From: CAZYMF01 sp964648215
Lineage (GTDB): Bacteria; Desulfobacterota; Binatia; HRBIN30; JACQVA1
Assembly (NCBI GenBank): GCA_964648215.1
Contig: CAZYMF010000035.1
Location: 1 to 31,852 of the forward strand
Length of the DNA stretch: 31,852 bases
Direction of reading: 5' to 3'
The notes beneath the pieces are model-generated. The model was not told the DNA's origin and searched no databases. It worked only from the letters and a program-made list of their open reading frames with translations. A program made the position numbers and the translations under genes. Shown one piece after another: positions 15,269 to 23,686 of this stretch (position 1 is the first letter of the stretch; every line of letters begins with the position of its first letter).

Positions 15269-16096
15269 ATGGGATCGGATGAGCACGTGCTGTTCCACAT
15301 CGACGACGGAGTGGGTGTCGTCACGATGAACCGTCCGGAGCGTCTGAATGCGGTGAACTGGGATATGGCCTCGCGCCTCGTCGAGCTCTTCCGCGAGCTG
15401 CGGCACAACGACGAGGTGCGTGTCCTGGTGCTCACGGGAGCCGGCCGCGGCTTCTGTGCCGGCGGCGATGCCGACTGGCTCAGCGGGTCCGGCGATCGCC
15501 CGTTGCCCGGCCTGTCGGACAAGAGCCGCGTCCTGCCGCGCTACCAGCGCAAGACGCCGGCCGGGCCGTTTGCCGAGTTCGCCCGGATGATCATCGACGT
15601 GGACAAGCCCGTCATCGCGGCGATCTCCGGACCCGCGATGGGCGCCGGGCTCGCCTTCGCGCTGGCCTGCGATCGGCGGATCGGCGACGCCAAGGCGCGC
15701 ATGTGCGCGGCCATGGTACGGCTCGGCTTCAGCCCCGATTGCGGCATCACCTGGCTGCTGCCGCGCGTCACCAACCTGGCCACCGCGTTGATGATGGTGG
15801 AGACCGGCAAGATCCTGGAGGCCGAGGAGGCGCACAAGGTCGGACTCCTCGACGAGCTCGTCCCCGAAGGCGAGGCGCTGCCGGCCGCGATGCGCTACGC
15901 GAAGGAGCTGGCCAAGGGCCCGAGCGTCGCCATCGACCTGGCGCGCCGCTGTGTCTACAAGTCCCTGACGGCGACCTTCGACGAGATGCTCGACTACGAA
16001 GGCGTCGCCGGCACGATGTCGGCGGACACGCACGACGCGCGCGAGGGCACCAGCGCGTTCATCGAGAAGCGCAAGCCGGTGTTCAAGGGCTGCTGA
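15269..16096 (+). CDS. Crotonase-family enoyl-CoA isomerase-like protein
   Basis: A 275-residue crotonase with the oxyanion-hole segments GFCAGGDADWL (61-71) and GPAMGAGLAFALACD (121-135). The two glutamates of classical hydratases are replaced (GAGLA and MCAAM), while D157 in GFSPDCG matches the aspartate used by PaaG/2,3-enoyl-isomerase-type members. It is thus more likely an isomerase or another crotonase reaction than a simple hydratase. The ATG at 15269 follows GGAGGA by about eight bases. It ends eight bases before the convergent end of the fourth LLM gene. A large palindromic repeat lies upstream, so it may have its own promoter or rely on read-through. Confidence 0.85.
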   Translation: MGSDEHVLFHIDDGVGVVTMNRPERLNAVNWDMASRLVELFRELRHNDEVRVLVLTGAGRGFCAGGDADWLSGSGDRPLPGLSDKSRVLPRYQRKTPAGPFAEFARMIIDVDKPVIAAISGPAMGAGLAFALACDRRIGDAKARMCAAMVRLGFSPDCGITWLLPRVTNLATALMMVETGKILEAEEAHKVGLLDELVPEGEALPAAMRYAKELAKGPSVAIDLARRCVYKSLTATFDEMLDYEGVAGTMSADTHDAREGTSAFIEKRKPVFKGC

Positions 16097-16104
16097 TTCG
16101 GCCG

Positions 16105-17169
16105 TCAGTCCCCGTGCAACGCGGCGATGAGCGCGCGGACGCGCGCCTCGTCCGCGCGCAGGCCGTGGGGAAGGTCCAGCGTCAGGGTGGAGAAGATGCC
16201 GCCGCAACGTTCCCGCAGCTGCGGCACCAGATCATCGTAACGGCCGACGATGGCGAACTCGTGCAGCATCTCGTCGGTGATCACCTTGGGCATGTCCTGC
16301 CACTTGTTCTCTAGCGACAGCCGATGCAGCTCGAGGCCGACGTCGGTCCAGCCGTGAAACTCCAACACCGAATGATACGTGCGGGTGGAGGCATAGAAGG
16401 CAATCCGCTGGCGCGCCGCGTCCTTGGCGGCGGCGATCTCGGCGTCGTCTCGGCCAATGGCCAGGAACGGCGCCCCGACGACGTCGACCTCCGACGACGG
16501 TCGGGTCGCCTTCGCGGCACCGGTCGCAACCGTCGGCAGCACCACTTCCTTGGCGTACCGGAACGTCGCGATCGGATGCAGCCGCAACCCGTCACACAGC
16601 TCGCCGGCGAGGCGGCACATGTACGGGTTCACCGCGGCGACGTAGATCGGCACGTGCGGATACGGGCTCGGCCCCGGGTTGAAGAACGGCGGCAGCAGGG
16701 TGAACTGATAGTGCTTCCCCTCGAAGTACGTCGGCCGCTTGCCGTCCTGGAAACTGGCGAAGATCGCCTTGAGACAAAGAATGTACTCCCGCAAGCGCGG
16801 ACCGGGCGGCGCCGTCCACGGCGCGCCATAGCGGCGCTCGTTGTGCCCCTTCACCTGGGTGCCGAGCCCGAGCTGGAAACGCCCGGCGGAGAACTTCTGC
16901 AGGTCCCACGCGAGCTGCGCCACCACCATCGGGCTGCGGGGAAAGGCAATCGCGACATTGGTGGCGAGATGGATGCGTTGCGTGTGCTCCGCGGCCACCA
17001 TCAGAGGCAAGAAGGGATCGTAACCGGCCTCCGGCATGGTGGTCCCATCGAACCCCAATGCCTCGATCGCGCGGGCGGCGGCGACGAAGCGCTCGATGCT
17101 TGCCGCCGCCTGTCCCTTGCCCGCGTACTGGTCCGTCTCCAGGTCGAGTAGCCCTGTTTCAATGCGCAC
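16105..17169 (-). CDS. LLM-class F420-dependent oxidoreductase (4)
   Basis: A 354-residue luciferase-like protein and clear paralogue of the LLM at 14006-15058. Shared blocks include FPRSPMV, LGLGTQVKG, NERRYGAPWTA versus NERRYAAPWTA, and the 15-residue AAVNPYMCRLAGELC. The GTG at 17169 is chosen as start because GAGGAGGAA sits 7 bases upstream and the protein then begins VRIETGLLDLE; the frame is open further up without similarity. It is transcribed divergently from the acyl-CoA dehydrogenase array, and the shared 184-base interval carries the second copy of the palindromic operator, which could control both sides. Likely cytoplasmic and F420-dependent; substrate unknown. Confidence 0.86.
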   Translation of the reverse strand: MRIETGLLDLETDQYAGKGQAAASIERFVAAARAIEALGFDGTTMPEAGYDPFLPLMVAAEHTQRIHLATNVAIAFPRSPMVVAQLAWDLQKFSAGRFQLGLGTQVKGHNERRYGAPWTAPPGPRLREYILCLKAIFASFQDGKRPTYFEGKHYQFTLLPPFFNPGPSPYPHVPIYVAAVNPYMCRLAGELCDGLRLHPIATFRYAKEVVLPTVATGAAKATRPSSEVDVVGAPFLAIGRDDAEIAAAKDAARQRIAFYASTRTYHSVLEFHGWTDVGLELHRLSLENKWQDMPKVITDEMLHEFAIVGRYDDLVPQLRERCGGIFSTLTLDLPHGLRADEARVRALIAALHGD

Positions 17170-17234
17170 GGCGATCTTCCTCCTCTCGTTGCCTGACCTG
17201 CTCCCCGCCGCAGGCAAATGCCCCCGGCGGCCCC

Positions 17235-17264
17235 TTGGCAGTGATCGAGATCATGGTTTAGACT
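17235..17264 (+). promoter_or_regulatory. Possible sigma-70-like promoter for the main array
   Basis: TTGGCA (17235-17240), an 18-base spacer and TAGACT (17259-17264) resemble -35 and -10 boxes. A start about seven bases later would leave the operator palindrome at 17306 within the early transcript. Consensus matching in GC-rich DNA of unknown lineage is weak evidence. Confidence 0.25.
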
Positions 17265-17304
17265 GGCGTCCGCTCATACATGAAAACGGTCCGCCCGGAT
17301 AGAC

Positions 17305-17320
17305 GAACAAACGTTTGTTT
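17305..17320. promoter_or_regulatory. Palindromic TetR-type operator candidate (copy 2)
   Basis: GAACAAACGTTTGTTT contains the 14-base perfect palindrome AACAAACGTTTGTT (17306-17319). It shares 15 consecutive bases with copy 1 upstream of the NMO gene. It lies 34 bases before the GTG of the first acyl-CoA dehydrogenase and about 137 bases from the divergent LLM start. I found no third copy by eye. Confidence 0.65.
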
Positions 17321-17353
17321 AAATTGCTGTGACAGCGGAAGGAAGGTAGCGGC

Positions 17354-18535
17354 GTGAATTTCGAGTTTTCGGACGAAGAAAATGCCTTCGCGGCCGAGGT
17401 CGAGCGCTTCCTCGACGCGCACGAGACGCGTGAAGTCATGGACGTCACGCGCGAAAATATGGCGCAAATCGTCGACACCCCGGCGCGCCGCGCCTTCGTG
17501 ACGAAGATTGCCGAGCGCGGCTGGCTGGGGATGACCTGGCCCAAGGAGTACGGGGGCCGAGAGCGGGAAGGGGTCTACGAGTACCTGCTCAACGAGCGCC
17601 TGGCCCGGCGCGGCGCGCCGCAGATCGGCAAGGGGGTCGGCATCGTCGCCAAGACGATCATGCGGCACGGCAACGAGAAGCTGAAGCGCGAGTTCCTGCC
17701 CAAGATCCTGCACAACGAGATCCAGTTCGCCATCGGTTACAGCGAGCCCGAGGCCGGCTCCGATGCGGCGGCCATGGCGCTGCGCGCCGTGCGCGAAGGC
17801 GATGGCTGGCGGCTCAACGGCCAGAAGGTCTTCACCACCTCGGCGCACTTCGCCGATTGGTACTGGGTCGGCGCCAGAACCGATCCCGACGCTCCCAAGC
17901 ACCGCGGCATCACCCTGTTTCTGCTGCGAATGGACCATCCGGGACTGACGGTGCAGGCGATGCCGACGATCGGCGACGAGCGCACCAACTCGGTGTACTT
18001 CGAGGACGTCTTTGTCGGCGACGAGTACCGCGTCGGCGAGCTCAACAAGGGCTTCCAGTACATCTCCGAGGCGCTCGACCTCGAGCGCTTCACCATGTTC
18101 ACCTTCTCCCCCATCGAGCAGCGCATGGAGGAGCTGTGCACCTTCGTTGCCACCGAGAAGCGCGACGGCAGGCCGCTGCGCGAGGACCCGATCGTGCGCC
18201 AGCGCATCGCGCAGCTCGTCAGCCAGACCGAGGTGGCTCGCCTGCTCGGCTTCCGCGTCGTCGCCAAGTCGATGAAAGGCGGCCCGCCGCCGACAACCGA
18301 GGCCTCGGCGTACAAGCTCTATGCAACCGAGCTCTCCAAACGCATCGCCGACGCGGCGCTGGACATCGCCGGCCCCGGCGGGCAACTGCGCGTGCACACG
18401 GAAGAGGCGCCCATGCGCGGGCGACCCGAGCTGACCTATCGCTATACGGTGATCGATACCATCGGCGGTGGCACGTCCGAGGTCCAGAAGAACATCATCG
18501 CGCGCCGCAAGCTGGGCCTGCCGCCGAATTTCTAA
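17354..18535 (+). CDS. Acyl-CoA dehydrogenase (1), probable catalytic subunit
   Basis: A 393-residue acyl-CoA dehydrogenase. FAD and substrate motifs: GYSEPEAGSD (128-137), NGQKVFTTSAHFADW (155-169), and the C-terminal IDTIGGGTSEVQKNIIARRKLGLP. The Tyr-Glu-Gly-Thr glutamate used by medium-chain enzymes is glycine here (IGGGT), but E244 in LDLERF sits where isovaleryl- and long-chain-type enzymes carry their base, so activity is expected. This fits catalytic subunits of heteromeric FadE pairs that oxidise bulky branched or steroid side-chain CoA esters. The GTG start follows GGAAGGAAGG. The next gene begins directly after the stop, and a second, catalytically atypical dehydrogenase follows it. 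Electrons would go to EtfAB. Confidence 0.9.
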   Translation: MNFEFSDEENAFAAEVERFLDAHETREVMDVTRENMAQIVDTPARRAFVTKIAERGWLGMTWPKEYGGREREGVYEYLLNERLARRGAPQIGKGVGIVAKTIMRHGNEKLKREFLPKILHNEIQFAIGYSEPEAGSDAAAMALRAVREGDGWRLNGQKVFTTSAHFADWYWVGARTDPDAPKHRGITLFLLRMDHPGLTVQAMPTIGDERTNSVYFEDVFVGDEYRVGELNKGFQYISEALDLERFTMFTFSPIEQRMEELCTFVATEKRDGRPLREDPIVRQRIAQLVSQTEVARLLGFRVVAKSMKGGPPPTTEASAYKLYATELSKRIADAALDIAGPGGQLRVHTEEAPMRGRPELTYRYTVIDTIGGGTSEVQKNIIARRKLGLPPNF

Positions 18536-19588
18536 ATGGAAGCGGCCGCAAAACCTCTCCTCGACGGCTTCACCGTGCTCGACCTGTCCAGCGTCGGCCC
18601 GGCGTCGCGCTGTTCGCGAGTCCTGGCGGATTACGGCGCCACGGTGATCAAGGTCTCTCCGCCGCCGAGCAAGAGCTCGGTGCAGATCCAGCCGCCGTTC
18701 TTCGTCTACAGCGCCAATCGCGGGATGAAGCGGGTGCGCATCGACCTGAAGNNNNNNNNNNNNNNNNNNNNNNNNNNNNNNNNNNNNNNNNNNNNNNNNN
18801 NNNNNNNNNNNNNNNNNNNNNNNNNNNNNNNNNNNNNNNNNNNNNNNNNNNTGCACTGCTCCGGCCGGCGCGCCGACGGCGGCCCGGCCCTGCCCGGCGC
18901 AACCGTCGCCGACAGCGCCGGCGGCGGCATGCACGCCGCCATCGCGATTCTCGCCGCGCTGCTGCGGCGCAACCTCACCGGGCACGGCACCTATCTCGAC
19001 GTCTCGGTCGCCGAAGGCGTCCTGTTGCTCACCTCGCTCTACATCGATCAGCATCTGGCGACCGGTGAGCAGCCGGGGCCCGGGCACGACATCTTGACCG
19101 GTCGCTACGCCTGCTACGACGTCTACCAGGCTCGCGACGGCAAGTGGCTCGCCGTCGGCATCGTCGAGCCCGCTTTCTTCGCCAACCTGTGCAAGGCGCT
19201 CGACCTGGAGCAATGGATCCCGCACCAGACCGACGATGCGCGCCAGGACGAGATCCGGGCGGCGTTCCGCGCCGCTTTCGCCTGCCGCGACCGCGACGAC
19301 TGGGTGGCCGAGCTGGCGCCACGGAACACCTGCGTGGCCCCCGTGTACTCGATTCCCGAGTTGATCGAGGACCCCCAGTTTATCAGTCGCGGGGTGTGGG
19401 GCAACGCGACGCACCCGCAACACGGACACCTCCGCCAGGTCGGGTCCGTCCTGGCCGGCATGGATCGCAGCCCCTCCGAGGCGGCCCTGCCCGATCCCTC
19501 GAAAACGGATACGGACGAGTTGCTGCGCGGTGCCGGCGTCACCGCGGCGCAGCTCGCGCAGCTACGCCGCGACGGAGTGGTCGCGTGA
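18536..19588 (+). CDS. Alpha-methylacyl-CoA racemase-like CaiB protein, interrupted by a gap
   Basis: A CaiB/BaiF protein beginning at the ATG immediately after the upstream stop codon (no spacer). The first 72 residues (LLDGFTVLDLSSVGPASRCSR split over the usual motif, then GATVIKVSPP and RGMKRVRIDLK) lead into 100 N. After the gap the same frame resumes with HCSGRRADGGPALPGATVAD, then SAGGGMHAAIAIL. The aspartate in VADSAGGG matches the racemase aspartate of AMACR/MCR. The partner histidine should lie in the missing part. Comparison with family layout suggests roughly 70 residues, about 210 bases, are lost. A racemase of 2-methylacyl-CoA between two acyl-CoA dehydrogenases would supply the (S)-epimer they need. 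A CoA-transferase role is the alternative. Confidence 0.78.
   Translation: MEAAAKPLLDGFTVLDLSSVGPASRCSRVLADYGATVIKVSPPPSKSSVQIQPPFFVYSANRGMKRVRIDLKXXXXXXXXXXXXXXXXXXXXXXXXXXXXXXXXXXHCSGRRADGGPALPGATVADSAGGGMHAAIAILAALLRRNLTGHGTYLDVSVAEGVLLLTSLYIDQHLATGEQPGPGHDILTGRYACYDVYQARDGKWLAVGIVEPAFFANLCKALDLEQWIPHQTDDARQDEIRAAFRAAFACRDRDDWVAELAPRNTCVAPVYSIPELIEDPQFISRGVWGNATHPQHGHLRQVGSVLAGMDRSPSEAALPDPSKTDTDELLRGAGVTAAQLAQLRRDGVVA
18752..18851. other. Assembly gap (100 N) inside the AMACR-like gene
   Basis: Exactly 100 N. Family comparison suggests about 210 bases are really missing. The frame appears to continue through the N run only by chance. Confidence 0.95.
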
Positions 19589-19622
19589 GTGCACGAAACC
19601 GACGACTGAAGAAGGATTGTTG

Positions 19623-20783
19623 ATGGATCTCGATTTCACCGAAGAGCAAGAGATGCTGCAGCGCACCGTGCGGCAGGTCTGCGCCGACACTGCGCCGATC
19701 GCGGTCGTCCGCGCCATGGAGGACGATCCTGTCGGCTATCCGGCCGGACTGTGGAAGCAGTTCGCGGAGCTGGGCGTGCTCGGCTTGACCCTTCCCGAAG
19801 CCTACGGCGGCGGCGGCCAGTCGGCGATCGAGGCGGCGATCCTGTACGAGGAGCTCGGCCGGTCGCTGGCGCCCTCGCCCCACTTCGTCAGCGCCGTGAT
19901 GAGCGGCGGCGCGCTGGCGCTCGCGGGCAGCGAGGAGCAGAAGCAAACCTGGCTTCCCCGAATCGCCACCGGGGAAAGCATCTTCACGCCGGCTTGGCTG
20001 GAGCCGAACAACGGATTCGGCCCGCAAGGCGTGCAGATGCGGGCCGTCCGCAAAGGAAAGCACTACCACCTCAGCGGCACGAAACGCCACGTCCAGTTCG
20101 CCGGCGCGGCGGCGCGCTTGCTCGTCCTGGTGCGCACCGGGGCGGAGCCGGGTGACGTCGACCTGTTGCTGGTCGATCCGCACGCGCCGGGCATCGAGCT
20201 CGTTCAGCAGCGCAGCCTGGCGTCCGACGCGCAGTACAAGGTCGTCTTCGATGACGTGCGCGTTCCCGTCGCCGATCGCGTCGGCGCCGCGGGCTCGGGA
20301 TGGTCGACCTGGGACCACGTGATGCACGACGGCATCATCCTGCTCGCCGCGCAGGCGATGGGCGGGGCGCAGCGCGCCCTCGAGATGACCGTCCAGTACG
20401 CCAAGGAGCGCGAGCAGTTCAACAAGCCGCTCGGCGCGTTCCAGGCGATCGCGCACTATCTCGCCGATGCCTCCACCGCCGTCGACGGCGGCACCACCCT
20501 GGCGTACGAGGCGGCGTGGGCGCGGGCCGCCGGCAAACGCGTCAACCGCCTGGCTCCCATGGCCAAGCTGTTCGCCTGTCGAACCTATCGCGACGTCACG
20601 GCCATGGCCCAGCAGGTCTACGGCGGCATGGGGTTCACCATCGAGTGCGACATCCAGCTCTACTTCCGGCGCGCCAAGCAGCTGCAGATGACCTGGTGGG
20701 ACGGGCGCTACCTCGAAGAGCTGATCGCCCACGACACGCTGGACGCCGGCCGAGCGTGGAGCCTGGCGGGCCTGACGGCGTAG
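19623..20783 (+). CDS. Acyl-CoA dehydrogenase (2), probable non-catalytic partner subunit
   Basis: A 386-residue acyl-CoA dehydrogenase-fold protein: MDLDFTEEQEMLQRTVRQ at the start, LPEAYGGGGQSAIEAAILYEELG, YAKEREQFNKPLGAFQAIAH (about 260-279) and QQVYGGMGFTIECDIQLYFRRAKQ near the end. Neither usual glutamate position is filled: helix G reads MHDGIILLA and the C-terminal YEGT is absent. This resembles the second subunit of FadE heterotetramers, in which one chain lacks the base but helps bind FAD and substrate. The ATG at 19623 follows AAGAAGGA. It is followed after 3 bases by the hot-dog hydratase, the next step of beta-oxidation. Homomeric activity with another base cannot be excluded. Confidence 0.86.
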   Translation: MDLDFTEEQEMLQRTVRQVCADTAPIAVVRAMEDDPVGYPAGLWKQFAELGVLGLTLPEAYGGGGQSAIEAAILYEELGRSLAPSPHFVSAVMSGGALALAGSEEQKQTWLPRIATGESIFTPAWLEPNNGFGPQGVQMRAVRKGKHYHLSGTKRHVQFAGAAARLLVLVRTGAEPGDVDLLLVDPHAPGIELVQQRSLASDAQYKVVFDDVRVPVADRVGAAGSGWSTWDHVMHDGIILLAAQAMGGAQRALEMTVQYAKEREQFNKPLGAFQAIAHYLADASTAVDGGTTLAYEAAWARAAGKRVNRLAPMAKLFACRTYRDVTAMAQQVYGGMGFTIECDIQLYFRRAKQLQMTWWDGRYLEELIAHDTLDAGRAWSLAGLTA

Positions 20784-20786
20784 ACG

Positions 20787-21866
20787 ATGACCGCGGCGCT
20801 CGATTACATCCCCGAGGACCTTTCCGAAGAGGCCAAGCGAAAGCTTGCCGCCCTGGCGACCGAGTCGACACCGGAGCCCGGCCCGGTGGAGCTGAACGAG
20901 TACCTCGTGCGCCACTGGTGCGAGACCTTGGAGGACGGTAACCCGCTCTACCTGGACGACGCCTACGCCCGCTCGCAAGGGCGGCGCAGCATCGTGGCGC
21001 CGGTGGGCTCCATCATGACCACGCTCAGCATGCCGCTGCGCTGGCCCTGGCCTCCCGGCGGCCGCGAGCCCGCACGCCACATCCACTACGACGTCAAGGA
21101 TCTCCTCAACCTCCCCGTCGGCATCATCACGACCATCGAGGTGGAGCAGCACGCCTTCGTCGAGCTCGGCGACCGGGTCAGCGTCAGCCAACGGCTCGTG
21201 TCCATCTCGCCGTGGAAGAAGACGCGGCTCGGCGAGGGCCATTTCTGGACCATGGATCGCCTCTACCGCAACCAGCGCGGCGAGCTGGTGCTGCGCGAAC
21301 GCATGACCGCGTTCGGCTACGGGCGCGAGAGCGCCGCCCCGTCCGCCGGCGCCGCCTCCGGCGGCGGCTGGAGCCCGGCGGTGGAGGAAGCCATTCGCGG
21401 CGAGCAGACCGGCTACCGGCCCCCTGCCTTCCGCGACCGTCTGTGGGAGGAAGTGCACGAAGGGGAAGAGCTCCCGCAGCTCGTCATGCCCATCACCTTC
21501 ACGCGCTGCGTGTACCTGGCGTCGGCCACGCGCGACTTCTCGCCGCAGCACTCCAACCGGGAGTACGCCCAGCAGCGCTCCAAGACCAAGGACGTGTTCG
21601 TGAACACGCCGTTCAACCTGGGCATGGTCAGTCGCTTCCTCACCGACTGGGCCGGTCCGCAGAGCATCGTGCGGCGCATGAACGTGGCGATGCGCGGCAA
21701 CGTCTGCGCCGGCGACGACATGATCCTCAGCGGCACGGTCAAACGGAAGTACGTCGAGAACGGCGAGCATCGCGTCGATCTCGACGTGATGATCTCGACG
21801 CAGGACGGACCGGTTACGCCCTGCAGCGCCACGCTGGCTCTGCCCAGCCGCAACGAGAGCCGGTGA
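20787..21866 (+). CDS. Two-domain MaoC-type (double hot-dog) enoyl-CoA hydratase
   Basis: A 359-residue protein with an N-terminal FAS1-like hot-dog domain (about 25-180, including DGNPLYLDDAYARS and IVAPVGSIMTTLS) and a C-terminal MaoC domain (about 230-350). ASATRDFSPQHSNREYAQ carries the D-x4-H dyad of R-specific hydratase 2. Such tandem folds hydrate bulky 2-enoyl-CoA esters that a single-domain crotonase cannot hold; the ChsH1/ChsH2 pair of cholesterol degradation is the best known case. It begins 3 bases after the dehydrogenase stop and precedes the KstD-like gene by 34 bases. A proline-, alanine- and glycine-rich linker (about 183-195) joins the domains. Confidence 0.86.
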   Translation: MTAALDYIPEDLSEEAKRKLAALATESTPEPGPVELNEYLVRHWCETLEDGNPLYLDDAYARSQGRRSIVAPVGSIMTTLSMPLRWPWPPGGREPARHIHYDVKDLLNLPVGIITTIEVEQHAFVELGDRVSVSQRLVSISPWKKTRLGEGHFWTMDRLYRNQRGELVLRERMTAFGYGRESAAPSAGAASGGGWSPAVEEAIRGEQTGYRPPAFRDRLWEEVHEGEELPQLVMPITFTRCVYLASATRDFSPQHSNREYAQQRSKTKDVFVNTPFNLGMVSRFLTDWAGPQSIVRRMNVAMRGNVCAGDDMILSGTVKRKYVENGEHRVDLDVMISTQDGPVTPCSATLALPSRNESR

Positions 21867-21900
21867 TGGCGCATCTCGCTTCACCAAGGAGGAGCTACGA

Positions 21901-23586
21901 ATGAGCACCGCAAGCTGGGACCACACGGTGGACCTTCTCGTTGTCGGCTCGGGAGCCGGTGCGATGACCGCGGCGCTCACCGCCTACGATCGCGGCAGCG
22001 CGCCGTTGCTGATCGAGAAGAGCGACCGCTACGGCGGCAACTCGGCGATGTCCGGCGGCGGTTTGTGGGTGCCGAACAATCACCTCATGGAAGCCGCCGG
22101 CGTCAAGGATACTCCCGAAGACGCGTGGGCGTATATCAAAGGGACGGTCGGCAACGCCGTGGCCGAGGATCGCCTGCGAGCGTACCTCGAGCAGGCGCCG
22201 CAGATGGTGAAGTACCTGACCGAGCACTCCAAGGTGCGGCTCGTCGCGCTGCCGGAGTACGCCGACTATTACCAGAACGTGACCGGCTGCCGGCCGGGCG
22301 GCCGTAGCATCGAGCCGGAGAGCTTTCACGCCGGCGCGCTCGGCGACGAGTTCCTCAACATGCGCGACCAGAACCCGCAGATGCTGATCATGAACCGCAT
22401 CTTCATGACGGTGTTCGAGGCGCGCACCCTGCTCACGCGCGCCCGCGGCTGGATCAGGCTGACGATGAAGCTGATGGGCCGCTACTGGTTCGACCTGCCC
22501 TGGCGTTTCAAGTCGCGGCGCGACCGCAACGTCGCCATGGGCAATGCGCTGGTCGGCATGCTGCGCCGCTCGCTGATGGATCGCGGCATTCCGCTGTGGC
22601 TCAACACGGCGGCCCGCGAGCTGGTCGTCGAGGACGGGCGCGTGGTCGGCGTCGTGGCGCAAAGGGACGGAGCGCCGGTCCGCATCCGCGCCAACAAGGG
22701 CGTCGTCCTCGCGGCCGGCGGCTTCGAGGCGAGCCAGGCGATGCGCGAGAAGTATCTGCCGCATCCGACGCGCGCCGAGTGGTCGTGCGGCAACCACGCC
22801 AATACCGGCGACGCCATCAACCTCGGCCTGTCGGTCGGCGCCGCGGTCGATCTCATGGAGGACGCCTGGTGGGGACCCACCACCGTCGTCCCCGGCGAGC
22901 CGCACGCCCGCATGCTGGTGATCGAGAAGTCGCTGCCGGGCAGCATCCTCGTCGACAAGCGCGGCGAGCGCTTCGTCAACGAAGCCGCGCCGTACATCGA
23001 CGTCGTCAAGGCGATGTACGAGACCTCTGCCGCCGGCGCGTCGCGCGTGCCGGCGTACCTGGTCTTCGATGCCGCGTACCGCAAGAAGTATCCCTGCGGG
23101 CCTGTGCTGCAGGCCTCACAGCAACCCGACTGGGCGCTTCCGAAAGCGCTGCGGAGCTACTTCAAGAAGGCCGACACCCTCGAAGCGCTGGCGCCACAGC
23201 TCGGCGTCGATGCGGCGGGGCTCAAGGCCACAGTCGCGAAGTTCAACCAGTACGCCCGTAGCGGCAAGGACGCCGACTTCCACCGCGGCGAGACGGTCTT
23301 CGATCGCTACTACGGTGACGAGAAGGTGCAGCCGAATGCCTGCCTCGCGCCGATCGAGACGCCGCCTTTCTACGGCCTCGAGGCATACCCGGGCGAGCTC
23401 GGCACCAAGGGCGGCCTGAAGACCGACGCCCGCGCGCACGTGCTCAAGGAAACGGGAGACGCGGTTCCGGGGCTCTACGCCATCGGCAACTGCTCGGCGG
23501 CGGTCATGGGCCACAGCTACCCCGGCGCCGGCGCCACCATCGGCCCGGCGATGACCTTCGGGTACATCGCGGCGCGCGATGCGATC
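21901..23586 (+). CDS. KstD-like FAD-dependent dehydrogenase, 3' end lost in a gap
   Basis: 562 visible residues of a fumarate reductase/3-ketosteroid delta-1-dehydrogenase-type flavoprotein. FAD binding: VVGSGAGAMTAAL (14-26), EKSDRYGGNSAMSGGGLWVPNN (in two parts, 39-60), AAGGFE (271-276) and the C-terminal GLYAIGN plus PGAGATIGPAMTFGYIAARDA. The active-site tyrosines expected in KstD-type enzymes have counterparts at Y124, Y365 (NEAAPY) and Y491 (PPFYG), before PGELGTKGG. It may introduce a C=C next to a ring ketone, but the family also has non-steroid members. The start ATG follows AAGGAGGAGC. Only a few C-terminal residues are likely missing. A methionine- and arginine-rich insert (about 160-215) is longer than in compact family members. 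Confidence 0.86.
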
Positions 23587-23686
23587 NNNNNNNNNNNNNN
23601 NNNNNNNNNNNNNNNNNNNNNNNNNNNNNNNNNNNNNNNNNNNNNNNNNNNNNNNNNNNNNNNNNNNNNNNNNNNNNNNNNNNNNN
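23587..23686. other. Assembly gap (100 N) between KstD-like and CaiB genes
   Basis: Exactly 100 N. The end of the KstD-like gene and the first ten or so codons of the next CaiB gene are lost. The true intergenic spacing is unknown. Confidence 0.95.
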
